This document shows positions 22,900-34,837 of a DNA stretch of 64,000 nt, piece by piece. The notes below the pieces were generated by a model. The model was not told the DNA's origin, ran no database searches, and saw only the letters and a list, made by a program, of their open reading frames with translations. Source of the stretch: Dastarcus helophoroides (taxonomy: Eukaryota; Arthropoda; Insecta; Coleoptera; Bothrideridae); the NCBI GenBank assembly GCA_028583605.1, contig CM053330.1:27416598-27480597 (forward strand), in the 5' to 3' direction. Numbering within the stretch: the stretch's first letter is position 1; the number at the start of each line of letters is the position of its first letter. The position numbers and the translations under genes are program-made.

Positions 22900-23460
22900 A
22901 TTGTTGGGCTGGTGAAATTGAGGTCAGGGTTATATTCTTTCTTCTATATTTTACTTTGGAAGGAATGCGGCAGTTTCGGGTCATGTACTAAGACCATATT
23001 CTCATGTTTGGCCCATTCCTCCACTGATTCTCCATTTTTTCTGTAGAATTGTAGCATCACGGAGTGTTGTGGCTATTGAAGTCCCCTAGGACAAATTGTG
23101 TCTGTTGAGACGTGAAATTTTATGGCGGAGGTAAAGATGAATTCTCTACCTGGCGGTTTGTATATAGAGAAAATACTAAATTTACCAATTTCGGCTGCTA
23201 AAATTTCTATATTATTGGGGTGGGTTTTCTCAATTATACCGTTCTTAACCAGGATAGAGCTGCCATGGTGTGCACTCGACTGTTCCACAACACGCTGCAT
23301 CCCGTTAATCTTTGGTCTGTGTGACATTTGGTTGCGGTGGATTTCTTGTATGTTGCACTTATGGGCTCTACATAGGTCAGGTAACATTTCTCGTTTATTG
23401 TCTGTGATACCCTCGATGTTTATGGTTACTATTGTCAGAGTTGGCTCTAAAAAGGGCCCT
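22900..23460 (-). pseudogene. LINE endonuclease domain fragment
   Basis: The minus-strand translation runs TIVTINIEGITDNKREMLPD, HKCNIQEIHR (where active copies have QETH), GSSILVKNGIIEKTH and IYKPPG, then after a stop HSFQS and NPDLNFTSP. These match the strand order of the exonuclease-endonuclease-phosphatase fold found at the start of ORF2 in jockey-like LINEs. The expected ETH is EIH, and in-frame stops follow IKFHVSTDTICPRGLQ and SKI. The domain would nick target DNA in an active element; here it is dead. Confidence 0.7.
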
Positions 23461-23565
23461 TAATTGTTTTCTTTGCTCATCTTTTCTTTCGATTCTAGCT
23501 TTCTAGCTTTGGATCCGATGGTGAAAGAATTAACCGCCCAAAGGCCGTTTCCAGGGAGCGCCAGT

Positions 23566-25283
23566 GATATGCTTAATGTATTTATTAAGACTGTTTTAAT
23601 AAGCAATATAACACAATGTGTTTATTTGTTTGTATTTTAATGCTTTCTGACATCTTACAGCATTTGCAATAATTTAAAGTACATACTGTAACAGACTATG
23701 TAATGTGAAAGAAGTTCAGTAAATCGTAACGTATATGAACCTCTTTAAATGATTCCTGAATAAACTAAACGTTTCAAGAACATTATTAGGGTAGATTTAT
23801 TTACTTGCTGAATCAAATGACTTATAGTCAAGTGTACGTTCTAGCTTTTTCTAGAAATTAAGTAACCAGGAACACCTGATTTACCAGTAGAGGCTCGTTC
23901 TAAAAATAATGAGCCTACGCGTCCTTTTTCGTAAAATGAATGACTTATTGTTTCTTATTTAATGTAAAAGACTTCAACTTATCACATTTTTAAGTACAAA
24001 ATAATAATGTCCAAATTTACTAGCACTTGGGAATGACTCGGAACACGTTCGTTTTATTTTATTGCAAGGAAGTTGGAATGCAGTTGTTTCGCATCAATAT
24101 TGCAGTCATGCAACAGCGACAATCAATGACAATAGGCCAGTTAAAATATTCTTTGGCCGCCAAAATGTTACGTCCACATTGCCACATGGTCAGTAAAAGG
24201 CCGAGTTTGAAAAGTGTGTTTATCAGTGTTGTGTTTTAGAATATTTTTCTAACGATTTTTGTGTTTTAATATTGTTTGGAAATGAAGGATAGATTTCCCT
24301 ATCTTGAATACATTCTAGCTGCTAAACTGTTTAAAGTTGTCCGATCATTACTCATGTAAGTTAAACTATAAAGTCTTTCTTATTAAAATAAAAAAATTAA
24401 AATTTAAAAATTAATTTAAATATTATTAAATATCACTTACAAACAGATTATCTTAATTATTCAATTATTAACTCGAATGAAAAAGTTATTTGACTTATAA
24501 ACTATCCTATAGCACATGGAACATTTTTCTATTATTGTTGTAACTGGTTATGATTAATTCAAAACAACGACAGATTATCATCCTTTAGGAAAAGATTACC
24601 AAAATAGACTTGAAGGTTTTAAAATGTTATTAGTGTCAATAAACGTTCGCTAATAACCGCCGCAATTATCATAGTTTAGACTAGCTTAGGAAAGATGTGC
24701 AGCAATATGGATCAGTATATTATTCATTTTGTGTGAGTAATGTGATTCTGCCGGGCTGATAAATGTTTTAGTAAATTTTTGATTATTTGGAATAAAATAT
24801 CCACAAAACTGCAGATAATACCCAGATTTTGGAAACCAACTCCATCAAAAGTAAACTTTGAATTTTTTTCAAAAAATCCATTTTTATGTACGATATTTAC
24901 TATCAGTTATTATAAAATATTAAAAGTATAGTTTTTTATTTGGATATCGCTCTAATGATCGACCTTTCTTAACAATCAGTTTGCATCTATTACTTTTTAT
25001 TTTAATAATTTTGAAGCCGTGAGTTCTACTTAGCAGTATGTATGATTAAAAAAAAAGAACCGAAAGTTATTTATTCACGACCGAATTTGGTAAATATTAT
25101 TGCTGCTATAAATGCATTGTTATCTATCTCAGAAAATAATGTGACTGAAACACACACAACTACACAGAACTATAACGCTGCTTTTCGACGTTAAAAAGAA
25201 TTAAAAGTTTCTTACCCATTACCATGACAATGCCCTTTTAAATATTTTAGCAACAATATCTCTTACCAAAAATATAATGTATG
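23566..25283. other. AT-rich spacer, no gene recognised
   Basis: Only short chance frames were found. No element ends or protein fragments were identified. Confidence 0.5.
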
Positions 25284-25287
25284 ATAC

Positions 25288-25550
25288 TGTAACGAAATGT
25301 AATTATGGAATTTAGCATCTAAGGAAATTTTCTAGAAAGATCTGATAAGGAAAAGCGGCCGCGATAATGAAGCAAACGGCAGATAAGTGTTTCAGAAATT
25401 TCTGCAATCAGTCAGTTAGAGTCAGTGTAGTTAGTTAGTGAGTTAGTAGTTAGAAGTCAATTATTCAGTTGTAGTGTTCCGAGTTTAATTTTGAAATAAA
25501 GTGGTTATAATTTACGCCTAATAATTATTTTGAACCCATAACGCGCATCA
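25288..25550 (+). repeat. Solo LTR, copy 1
   Basis: Starts TGTAACGAAATG and ends ACGCGCATCA. It is flanked by ATAC (25284-25287) and ATAT (25551-25554), a 4-bp target duplication with one change. It shares with the copies at 26335 and 61744 the core AAGCGGCCGC, the (GTTA) run GTTAGTTAGTGAGTTAG, AAATAAAGTGGTTATAATT and CCATAACGCGC. No internal retrotransposon sequence is attached, so it is a recombination-derived solo LTR. The 4-bp duplication and TG...CA ends fit a Ty3/Gypsy-type LTR. Confidence 0.82.
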
Positions 25551-25554
25551 ATAT

Positions 25555-26330
25555 AGTATATTAAAAGAATACTTTATTTGTTTCAAAGATTGTAGAATGG
25601 AATTTATTTATAAAAATAAAGCTTGATCTTCAAAAACAATTTGTTGTAAAATAATTTATTTTTATAAGAATAGAAAGTATTTTAATTAGGAAATACATAC
25701 AATACATTTGTATACCTCTACTATAATAGTGAATCAAATCTTCTAGTCAGCATTAACTAAAGCAAATTTTATTTTTTAAATCTACACTTTTTTTAAAAAA
25801 ATTACCAGCTGCCACTGTGAGCTATACATAAATGTTGAGTCGTTCTTAAATTACTTAGTTATTTGTGTATGTACGAATCAGTTGCCCTCTGTTATATAAA
25901 AATGTTCATACTTTATGCTGCTTAATTATCACATGATAACTCATAGCACTAAAATAAGAAATATGATAATGAATTTCTTTTATTTCATTTATATTCCAGG
26001 TAAATAAAACTTCTCGGTTTTAAGACGTGCATTTTTTATGGTATTAATCTTGAAATTTTATTTTGCTGTTAAATTTTCTGCGAAAGTGGCGCAATAATAT
26101 TGGCATATTTGCATGTTATAGCATATTTCGTATTTTATTTGCCAGTTATTTAATGATAAGAAATGTTTCGTGGGCTGTAAATTTGCTTTATTTTACTTAT
26201 CTTTGCAGTAAAATAATCGTAAACATTATTTCGTAAAAGTTATAAGCTTTGAAAGCTTATCGAAAGGATCTTGAAAGCTTTTGCTGAATAATATAGTTCT
26301 CGCGTAATGTCATTATGTAAACATAACATC
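25555..26330. other. AT-rich spacer between two solo LTRs
   Basis: No gene or protein fragment was seen. The two flanking LTRs point the same way, but each has its own target duplication, so this spacer is not the interior of one provirus-like element. Confidence 0.6.
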
Positions 26331-26334
26331 GTAT

Positions 26335-26645
26335 TTTAACGAAATGTAATTGTAAAATTTAGTTGGGGAATTTTCTAGAAAATTTGATAAGGGGAAGTGG
26401 CCGCAATAATAAATCAAACGGCAGATAAGCGCTCCAGAAATTTTGGCAAACGATAAGCCTTATCTGCCAAATTCTTCTAGAACCCGGACTGGGATCTATA
26501 TAAGGCGGTCACTTTTCCCTCAAAGTCAGTCAGTTAGTTAGTTGGTTGTTAGAAGTCAATAAACAGTGTTAGTGAGTTCAGTTTAGAAATAAAGTGGTTA
26601 TAATTCACGGCGTATTTAATCATTTCGAACCGATAACACGCAACA
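26335..26645 (+). repeat. Solo LTR, copy 2 (longest, with promoter and polyadenylation signals)
   Basis: Flanked by perfect 4-bp duplications GTAT (26331-26334 and 26646-26649). The first bases are TTTAACGAAATG, probably a mutated TGTAACG, and it ends ACACGCAACA. It contains a hairpin GGCAGATAAG/CTTATCTGCC at 26420-26468, a TATA box at 26497-26505 and AATAAA at 26588-26593, giving the usual U3-R-U5 order. The hairpin partner and TATA segment are missing from copy 1, which is shorter by deletion. Confidence 0.87.
26497..26505 (+). promoter_or_regulatory. TATA box of the LTR promoter
   Basis: TATATAAGG sits in the middle of solo LTR copy 2, followed 83 bp later by AATAAA. This spacing is normal for an LTR U3/R arrangement. 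Activity is not known. Confidence 0.6.
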
Positions 26646-26649
26646 GTAT

Positions 26650-27220
26650 TTATAATGAATTAATTTTATTTATTTTTGTTGCTCGTCTCTTAGAGTGATA
26701 TTAAGTTCCCTATTAAATAGTAGCCAATTTCAATAGAATCGGTAAGTCAAAGTAGAGTTTAAGTCCAGAAATGATGTTTTTAAGTTGAAACAGCTCAATT
26801 ATGTAAAATTCGTCCTTACGTTCAGAGCTTAAGAGCAGTACGGTAATAAGGCATTAAATTGTCCTTAAAACTAAAACAAATATTCTTGTTTTGAAAAATA
26901 TGTCCCCTTCTTCGTTCTAGATTCGCATGTCTATGATTAATTTGAATTTAGTTAGATCACAATTATGACTTTAGAGGTGGTTATTTTGTACGAAAATATT
27001 AAAATCATTTCATTTTAAATAACCGAGGTATAAAAATGGCCCAATGTCAAATGGAAACACTGTATATTCAGTTGGCATTTGCTTAGCCTTCTAAACGTTA
27101 ATAACAAGAGAAATGCTTTGGACATATATTTTGGTCATAGAATTCGCTTGAAATGACATATTAGAATTCTACGTTCCTTAACAGCATATTCTCCACTCTT
27201 TTACCAAATGCAAAATTATT
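26650..27220. other. AT-rich spacer, nothing recognised
   Basis: No repeat ends, coding fragments or structured motifs were noted. Confidence 0.5.
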
Positions 27221-27228
27221 CAATTCAT

Positions 27229-27546
27229 AAATTGAAATACAGAACTTGTCCCCTGAAACCAAGAAAGATTAAAAAACACAACACTTCGTGCGTGATCGGC
27301 CGCACCCGACCGCGCATGCGCATCCAATCATACACGTCGTTGTGTCACAATTGCTTATCTATCGACCTTAACTATTTTTAACAGAGATGAATGGCCTAAA
27401 GGTCCAGCGCAACCATTCATAAGGTTGTTTCCAGCCTTATGGATGGCTAAGCTCTCACATGCATTTAACATATAATTCTTATTAACTACTTTTAACAATT
27501 TAATATTATTATCTATCCTATGATCTAATTCCAAGGCATGTCGAGC
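27229..27546 (-). mobile_element. 5'-truncated PLE-B copy lacking the hammerhead segment (copy 4)
   Basis: A 318-bp minus-strand insertion is flanked by the 8-mer CAATTCAT at 27221-27228 and 27547-27554. Its 3' end matches the other PLE-B copies (AAATTGAAATACAGAAC) and its 5' end stops inside the GIY-YIG domain. Between ACAC(AAC) at 27282 and ACTTCGTGCG at 27283 it lacks about 100 bp that in copy 2 hold the hammerhead motif. It inserted just upstream of the diverged repeat at 27571-27760. Confidence 0.85.
27355..27546 (-). pseudogene. C-terminal tail of the PLE-B protein (copy 4)
   Basis: The frame begins ARHALELDHRIDNNIKLLKV and ends GHSSLLKIVKVDR with a stop at 27355-27357. This is the C-terminal part of the GIY-YIG domain and its tail, closely matching copies 2 and 3. 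The catalytic GIY and YIG halves are absent because the insertion is 5'-truncated. Confidence 0.82.
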
Positions 27547-27570
27547 CAATTCATTTTGTTCATTGAGTAG

Positions 27571-27760
27571 TTTTGCGGAATTCGATATATTCCTGTCCCT
27601 CAGATGCTGGCTATTGGGGAATCCCTTTGGTGGTTTGTATTATTCAGATGGTTATGTAAATAGCTACCACAAAACTTCTGCTAATGGAAGTTTAAAAATT
27701 ATATTAATTGTCGTCAAAGTTCAAATTAAAATTTTTGAGTGTCCTCTTGGGTTATTTAGA
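27571..27760 (+). repeat. Diverged two-copy segment (partner at 48215-48405)
   Basis: Aligns in the same orientation with 48215-48405 over about 180 bp, sharing CGGAATTCGATA, CTCAGATGCT, GGGGAATCCC, ATTATTCAGAT/ATTATCCAGAT, TATGTAAATAG and AATTGTCGTCAAAGTTCAAA. Neither copy encodes a recognisable protein or shows element ends. The class is unknown. Confidence 0.6.
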
Positions 27761-28858
27761 AGAAATGACGGTTCAAAATTTATAATAGATTGATTTTAAT
27801 ACTTTATAATTAAAAAAATGTTCATTTTGCTCTCAGCTGCCACACAACCCACAACTTTTAGAAGGTTTACTTTAAATATTGTGGGAATTAAACACTAGCT
27901 AGATGGCCAAACCTAAGATAAAATAAATTTTAAAAATATCTACTTTTTCAGCTATTGTATTAGCGTTTTTCGGAAGAACTTATTCAAAGCTTGAGAAAAA
28001 ATTTATGATCACAAGTCAAGAATAGTTAAAAAATCTCTTAACGATGTTCCGACAATTATAAGACTTTCATGTTTTAAAAATTTATAACGTTTCCAGCTGT
28101 TGCATTTGCATATCCCGCCACAAGTTGTGCGTTAACAGTTTCACCTTCAAATCTTTGAAAGCAATTTTGGATGATGATGCATTAACACATTAACTTCTAC
28201 TTTATCGACATGTAACGTTGCTAAAGCAATCAAGTGATAATCCTTTACCTAGCAGCGAGGTTATCCTACCAAGACGTGCAGGAATATCGCGTAAGCAAAG
28301 GACGATGTAAACATCGTTCACATTGGAGAAGGACGAGTAAGGGAGTAGGTTGCTGGGTGAGGCTGGCAGTGGAGCTCGCGCATCTCTTTTCAGGTGCTGC
28401 AGCTTAAAACATGATTTCTCTCTCTCTCTTTCTCTCCTTCTTGTCTTCGATTTGTGCCGCTTGCCAGGACCAGAGCAGACCGGGTGAAGGTCACATCAGT
28501 GGCGTAATGGCGTAATAAAATTTAGCCTTTTATATCGCGCTCTACAGGACATTTCATTTGTTAGATTTCCTTCCGTGACCCAGCCAAAAATAAAGTTAAA
28601 AAAAACTAGTTAAATTAAGAAAAATAATGCAATTTGTATTAAGAGTGTAGGTAAATTTCTTTTTGCTTAAATAATTCATTGTAAAATTGTTAATTTAAAC
28701 TTGACTTTACTGATCTTTTGTTTTTTTTGCGTAAACTAATTGCCAAAATTGTTTAGTCCTTCGGAATATATAAACGAAAAAAAAAACAGCTTAGTGGGAA
28801 GAAGGCACACAAAGTCCAAGTTTATTTCAATAAAAAAAATAAATCATTGGTTTGGCTA
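27761..28858. other. Spacer with a GC-balanced island at 28180-28560
   Basis: The island contains a pyrimidine run (TCTCTCTCTCTTTCTCTCC, 28418-28436) and purine-rich GGAGAAGGACGAGTAAGGGA near 28324. No open frame is convincing. The rest is AT-rich and unrecognised. Confidence 0.4.
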
Positions 28859-28866
28859 TGCTTGAG

Positions 28867-30929
28867 TAGGGTTGCCAGGTCGCTAAACCTAATAGCCGGA
28901 CAGACCAGCCAATTTGGCCGGACATTAGGGTAAAAAGACCAGGCACCTACATTATTGAGGATTTTGTGTCTCAGTATTAATAGGTACGACAAAAAAATAG
29001 TTTGTAAAATCAAGCTTTTTTGATTATTACCATAAATCTTGTTAAATTCTAATGAAATATAAATAAAATCGAATGCCAAGTTAGTCTAAGTACTTTATTA
29101 TAAATCAGTCAAATAAAGTCATCAATCAAAATAAATTCTAGATAAGCATTTATCAACTTTATGATATTCTTCTTAAATTCTAATGAAAGGCAATTGCACA
29201 AATAAGTCTTATTTATCTGCTATTACTTCTCAAAACAAAACAAAATAAAAAAACAATCTAAACAAAACATAACTTCTTCTCTTTAGGTTAAATAATAAAA
29301 ATAATTATTCATCATTTTGGTTGGCAGAAACCTGCTTTAAAAGATCAATTTCTTTTAGATATTCTTACAAGTCAAATGCTTTAAATTACATTTTACAACC
29401 AACATTTTAGTTACAGTGTCAACATGTAATCTGTTGCGTTCTTTTGACCATTGCTGACTTAGCAAGGCAAAAAGTCGTTCAAGGTTTGCGTTATGTCCTG
29501 GGACTGCAAAGTAATACTGACAAAAAGTTAAGAATTCTGAAAAGCAATCTTGACTACTTATCGATTTAAAATAGGCTACCCATTTCTTGTGTGCTAATAG
29601 CTTCTTGAAATCAACGTTCTCTTTGTTATTGTTCAGAAATTTTTTAAGGTTTTGCAGTTGGTCAAAACATTTGCTATCGTCAACTTTAACGTTGTTTTGT
29701 GATAAGATACTTACAGTAGAGGAAACTTGATTCCATTCAGGAACATCTTTTAAAGTCATCCATGTGAAATGGTTTGTGTCTTTGTATAGGTTTTCAGTCC
29801 AAGATGGTAAATATGGTACTGCAATAATGTACATATTTTTAATATCCTCTTTGGACGCAGTCACCTGTTCAGAATTTTCGTTGTTGTCTTTCAATTTACG
29901 CAAAATAAAAGTCACTTTCATTGGACAAAAGTCTTGTTCAATCCTTGCATTTATGCTATTGGTTATCTCAGAACAGTTTTCTAAAACCTCATTTACAGAA
30001 ACATCAGCCTTCTCTGTATCTTTGATGTGATTTTGATAAATGGCCATGAAAGAATGAACAGCTTAAAAATAGCCTTCGTTAAGGTCATTTTCAAAAAATT
30101 CAAAGTTTTGGATGCATTATTCTTTTCCTTTTTCAGGAAATGTAACTTAAGAGGCTCAAACATTTTTAAAATCCTTTCTATCGCTGGGAAGACACTCAGC
30201 CAGCGCGTCTTTGAATGATAAAGTATTTGTTAGAAATTAAAATGTCTAATTCTGAGCTAATACTTTTGAGTTCCTCTGTACGTACGGTAAATGTAGCAAG
30301 ATGATTGTGAATTGCATGACAATACTTTCAAGACACAATGGCAAGGAATCAAGAGCACTATAGACAGATTTATTTAAAATATGTGCAACACAGCCGACTA
30401 AAATAATATTCTGATTATTCGTTAAAGATTTTAATGTAAAGAAAACATTATTTTGCCCTCCTCTGTCTGTGCCGCCAAAATGTGCAGCAGCATTATCAGC
30501 CGAAAATGCTACTACTTTGTCTGAGAGGTTTTTGTCATGCAGTGAATCGTAGACGTAATTAAATATCGTTTGGGATGTCTCATTTTGTTGTGATTCAATA
30601 TCTATTAAGGAGATCTGAATTTCGTCTTTCTAATAATCAAAATACTGAATTAACAGCGGGAATAACTTGATAGCACCATCAGTGCTTGCCTTAGTGGAAG
30701 CGCCTATGTATTTTATGTCCGACAAGTCTTCCAATATATTTTTTAAAACATATGGCGCAAGAAAATTTTTCAAAATTGCGGGAGCGAGCGACCGACAGTC
30801 GACTCACCTGCGCTCGTCCAGGCTCGACGCTCGCTCGTTTGCGAAATGTAAAAAGCCGTTTATTTTGACCGGACCCGCAATCAAAAAGCCTAACTATGTC
30901 TGGCTTTATTCGAACGCCTGGCAACGCTA
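28867..30929 (-). mobile_element. hAT transposon with decayed transposase
   Basis: The ends TAGGGTTGCCAGG (from 28867) and, inverted, TAGCGTTGCCAGG (complement of 30917-30929) form a 13-bp inverted repeat with one mismatch, of the hAT (C/T)AGNGTTGCCA type. The 2063-bp interior holds a minus-strand hAT transposase relic. Flanking 8-mers TGCTTGAG and TTTGAGAT do not match as a target duplication, so one junction may be rearranged. Confidence 0.78.
29355..30765 (-). pseudogene. hAT-family transposase, frameshifted
   Basis: The longest intact part (29355-30047, 230 codons) ends in the hAT dimerisation region: FAVPGHNANLERLFALLSQQ followed by NRLHVDTVTKMLVVKCNL. Upstream on the same strand, in other frames, are APYVLKNILEDLSDIKYIG, STDGAIKLFP, then VVAFSADNAAAHFGGTDRGG with QNNVFFTL and CVAHILNKSVYSALDSLP, matching the RNase-H-like catalytic part of the insect hAT family. 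Frameshifts near 30260 and 30060 and a stop near 30630 break the frame. The enzyme would cut and paste DNA with CAG...CTG-type ends; this copy cannot. The N-terminal zinc finger was not found. Confidence 0.83.
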
Positions 30930-30954
30930 TTTGAGATATGAACATATACAAATC

Positions 30955-31530
30955 ATTAATACTTTCGGATCATGCAGCTTCGATAAAATTATTGGCTGAT
31001 TCGCTTTTTTGCATGAAAAATGCCCAAAAGCGATAACGAATTGTAAAAGAAACCAGACTAAAAATTTTAACTCTCTTTTTGTTTCTAATGGTCCTTTTTC
31101 CTACATCTCTTCTTTTTTTTTCTCTTTTGTATTCATATTAGATTTTACCTAATTGCATGAATCTTCCATAGTTAAAACTAAGAAATATCTGCTAACAATT
31201 GTTACCTGTAATCTTCAGCTAGACGGCAAACTGGTATACAAAAAACAGATTTTGCAATATTTTACGCAAAAGTAATTAAAAGTGGAATTTCGTCGTTCAA
31301 AAAAATTGTATGACAAAAAAAAATACATACACCCTGTTCTAAGTTGCCTGTGCACTATTGCTAACTTTTCTATTATTGAAGCTATAATGTCAGGTAAATA
31401 AGTAAAATTGTAGTATCTTTTATGGTAATTGCACTGGCGAAAACGAAAAAACAATTGAGCATCGCGTTTGAGAGTTATTAACCAAAAACATATTTTTTTA
31501 ATGCCACACCCTGTATATTACATTACTTAT
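30955..31530. repeat. Interspersed repeat ending in ACCCTGTATATT
   Basis: The left part (TATTGGCTGATTCGCTTTTT near 30990) is similar to 45262-45290 (TATTAGGTGATTCGCTCTTT). The right part ends with CACACCCTGTATATTACATT near 31505, a kind of terminus common in beetle and other insect dispersed repeats. The encoded frames look accidental. Confidence 0.45.
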
Positions 31531-31643
31531 TAAAATTGAAAATAAGGAAGATATTTAGATATATTATGATTTGGGCGAATTTTGAAAAAATACCAAAAGT
31601 CTCATTAAAAACAATTAAATTGTTAATATATTTATGCAGAATG

Positions 31644-32255
31644 TATACTGATCAGGAAAGTCAAACACTGTCCATAGGTAGAATGTTAATGAGAGATTTA
31701 ACATTGAGAGCTAATAGTGGGGTAGATGGGCGGCGCCTTGTATTCTCCTACACCGGTGTAAACAATTCAACGCAGAGCGCAGCGATCAGTCCTGGTGGAG
31801 ATTTCAGTGGTACATCATAGCTTCTAACGTGTTTTGTTACGGGATTACTACTGGCAGGTAACAATTTTATTAAAATTTGCGTACCACATGCTGTTTGTTC
31901 TTTTAGTTCATTAATTTAATCAACACCTGGGGCAAAATAAAACTGATATTCTTTGATAACCAAAATAAATAAAGGAGATTTCTTAAACAAAATAAAGAAT
32001 AATTCTAATAAAGAATATAACAAAATAACTCTTTAAACATTACAATATAAGGAGTTCAAATAGGCCGCCAGACAGTGCTAAACAATATTCTAGTCTGTTG
32101 TAAAACTCTCGACGAGTTTTTTCTAACATCTAAACTGGAAGATACGAGCATGCTGCTTCAAAGTAGGGGAATACGTTCAGCGGCCGTAGAAAACTATGGA
32201 AGGGACAATTCTTAGCGTGTTACATGGACAATGAAAGTTTTTCCTTATCTGTATA
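31644..32255 (+). mobile_element. 612-bp MITE, copy 1
   Basis: The ends TATACTGATCAGGAAAG and, inverted, TATACAGATAAGGAAAA form imperfect terminal repeats, with TA at both outer edges, so a TA-target Tc1/mariner-like MITE is plausible. The full length aligns, in inverted orientation, with 59559-60160, sharing internal marks such as CACCGGTGTAAACAATTCAA, CTGGCAGGTAACAATTTTAT and GTTCAGCGGCCGTAGAAAAC. No coding frame is conserved between copies. Confidence 0.75.
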
Positions 32256-32980
32256 ATAGTTTGTCTTGCCGTTCGAGACGTAAATTAATCATTACTAAAG
32301 AAGGTCTTTCCATAAATGCTGCATTTATAACTTAAAATAGGATCTTCATCCTGCTCTTTTAAAATAAGGGAAATTTGCTCTCGAATAGGAGTTTATGGAA
32401 GGCGGCAGTTTATTTGACCAAAATATGGGAGAACCCGGAAAATAGGGAAGATGTAGCGACCTTAGCTGGGACTGAGCTTCAAAAAAGATAGGGTTAATCT
32501 TCTATATTCCCGAGATTTAAAATCATGGAAAACAAAGAAGAAACTTCGATTCAAAGATTTAATGTGAAATCGCGAATCGTGTAAAATATTTTTAAAATAG
32601 AAGAGTACTATAAAATAACTGATACTAAATAAATATTTGCCAATGACTAACAAATGTCTTGCATTTTGCGAATTGATGACAGGAGAAAGTCGATGTGAAC
32701 AGTGCGAAATATTTTGAAAAAGAAAATGGGTGCAGCATTAAAAATCGCTGATACTCGGAGAGATATTTTCCGATGATCATTCCAAACATTTTAAGTTTCG
32801 TAAATATATGAGAAAAATAGGTAATGCCGACAAAAAGCTCATGCAACCAAGTGTTGTTTACCACCAAATCATTTTTTTTTTCACATATGATGTAATTCCC
32901 GAATAGTTCGAAAAATTAGAAATCTAAGTAGTCCCATTCCTGAAAGTACATTCCTGTCATAAGAAACTAAATATTTAGGT
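32256..32980. other. AT-rich spacer, nothing recognised
   Basis: Short chance frames only. Confidence 0.5.
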
Positions 32981-32989
32981 TATATTAGG

Positions 32990-33545
32990 AATTCCGTCGT
33001 TGGTATTTATTTTCACAAACAACAACCTAACTGCCAACAGTTATTTAATATATACCAAAATTAAATAATGCAAATACTTGAGCACTAAACATTTTTTTTC
33101 TTACATTAGTTTTTGTCAAACCGGTTAGTTATTTTCGTACATTTTGAAATCATTTTAATAGAATTTCTATTTTATCCTTCTTGGAGCGGTTGATAACAGA
33201 AAAATAATAAAATACTTACAAATATTTTCATATTAGTTTCAAGCGTACGGAAATCGTATACTGCGAAATAATGCGTAAAAATTTGTTGCCCACTAGAGAT
33301 ACTTGCTGCGCTAGTCCGCCTTATTGCTGCACCTGGTGGTGTGATAACATGATAAGCGTCCATTGACTTATGAAGTTTTAAATAATGTTTGTTAAGAGAG
33401 TTTGTAGCTAACCAGAAGCGCTCTGTTAGGAAAAGGTTATGGATTAATTTGCCCTTTTTTTTTGAAGGCTGAATAATTTTTTTTCCATTTTCTGCCGTCC
33501 AAATACATGGTTAATATTAATGACCAAAAAGAAACACTCCGCAAA
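32990..33545 (+). repeat. Diverged two-copy repeat (partner at 45600-46055)
   Basis: Shares with 45600-46055 the blocks AACAACAACCTAACTGCCAA, GTGATAACATGATAAGCGTC, TTTTTTTTCCATTTTCTG and ATGGTTAATATTAATG in the same order and direction. Intervals between blocks differ by indels. The class is unknown and no protein is conserved. Confidence 0.65.
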
Positions 33546-34837
33546 AAATGAAATGTTTTAAAAGTTAAATGGTAAGACAACTTTTATAGAACTACAATGA
33601 CGAAAAACAAAATACATATTTACTTATGTAAACGACAAATAAGTAAACATATCGTCTTTTCTTTTATGTAGATGTCACTATATAAAACAATATATTCTAC
33701 TAATATAAATACAAACACGAGAAATGTTTTCAGTCCTTTTGTTAGAATGGTAACCTAGATAAATGTATTTATTTAACCAGTGGTTATTTTTGTAGCATTA
33801 GAGATAGTTATGTAGACAAAGAAAATGAGAAACATTAGAACAAAAACTAAACATGAAGCGAATTTTATTGCAAATCATATTATGCCCCCAACAAAGGCAA
33901 GGTATTTTATAGCCCAGTAACATGGAAATACGCCTTTCTTTTTACGATTATTATTGACTGCGAATGAACCGAACGTCTGAAAGGAAAGAATCCTTGTAAG
34001 GCGTTTACGTGAATTTATAAGAATTTTATTATATCAAGAACTTGCAATGTAGATCAGAGAGAAACCCCCATTCTCCCTGCCTTTATCCGAATCGGCAAAG
34101 ATTCCCCTTTATACTTTATCCTTGCATTTATTCAAGAAGATATTTCACACTCCACTTATTTGGCTAATTTGGAGAAATTTTACGTCTTTAGAGGTTAACC
34201 TATTTTAAAAGTTGAATAAATCGTCCTAATTTGATTCTTACCAGGGCATTGGCGCCTTCACCAAAACGCCTAGAGCAAAAATAAACCCCATCAACAAGAA
34301 TTCAACGCAAAGCAAGCGAAACTCCAAATTAATTAAACAGAATAATTTAATACCTTGCGATTATATCAGCAGAAGTCATAATGCCGTTCGGATTCCGGAT
34401 GAAAAGCGAAAATCCTTTACGCTCTCAGTTCTGCTAAAACCGTTTTAATGTTCTCCTGTTCGGGGCAAAAACCCACCCAAGAAAACTACACATCTTTGCA
34501 ATAAAACGAGGTCAACGCTGGATATTTTTATCAAAAGTTACCTTTTTTGCATCCGTAAAAAGGACAAATCGTGGAAATCATTTACGGTCCGGGAGTTGTA
34601 AACTCCTGAACTTTTAAAAAACTAAAAGCTTTCCAGGCGCTCTAAAATTAAAGCGTTTAAAGGTCTTGTTGGGCGATCGACTTTTTAACTGCTTGGTAAA
34701 AACGAATGAGACTGAAGAAGTCAATGACGGCTAAAAATTTAAAGACGATTAAGTTCGATTCTTCTGACTTTTAAATGTTGAAATGAATCTATTTGCACCG
34801 AGAGGATCAATGATAAACTTCGTGGAAAGATATATAC
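33546..34837. other. Spacer with a GC-balanced part at 34230-34760
   Basis: No gene was recognised. The right half is less AT-rich (for example CGTTCGGATTCCGGATG near 34384) and looks single-copy; it may be conserved non-coding DNA. Confidence 0.4.

Larger units (their letters stand above)
20605..23565 (-). mobile_element. Decayed non-LTR retrotransposon (jockey/R1-like ORF2), minus strand
   Basis: Read on the minus strand, recognisable pieces occur in the correct order: apurinic-type endonuclease (about 23450-22900), linker (22841-22629), reverse transcriptase (about 22100-21390) and a C-terminal segment with LNRMRTGVAHVKINLSKWG and a CECG...HL..C cysteine pattern (about 20870-20700). All are separated by stops and frameshifts. 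No ORF1 and no obvious poly(A) tail were seen, so this is an old, probably 5'-truncated copy. The order and motifs fit an insect jockey/R1-type ORF2; the exact clade is uncertain. Confidence 0.8.

Noticed and set aside
23122..23463. Plus-strand frame of 113 codons
   Set aside because: Antisense shadow of the LINE endonuclease domain, which has recognisable motifs on the minus strand.
28859..30937. 8-bp target duplication for the hAT at 28867
   Set aside because: TGCTTGAG and TTTGAGAT share only a shifted TTGAG or TGAG core, so they cannot be called a duplication.
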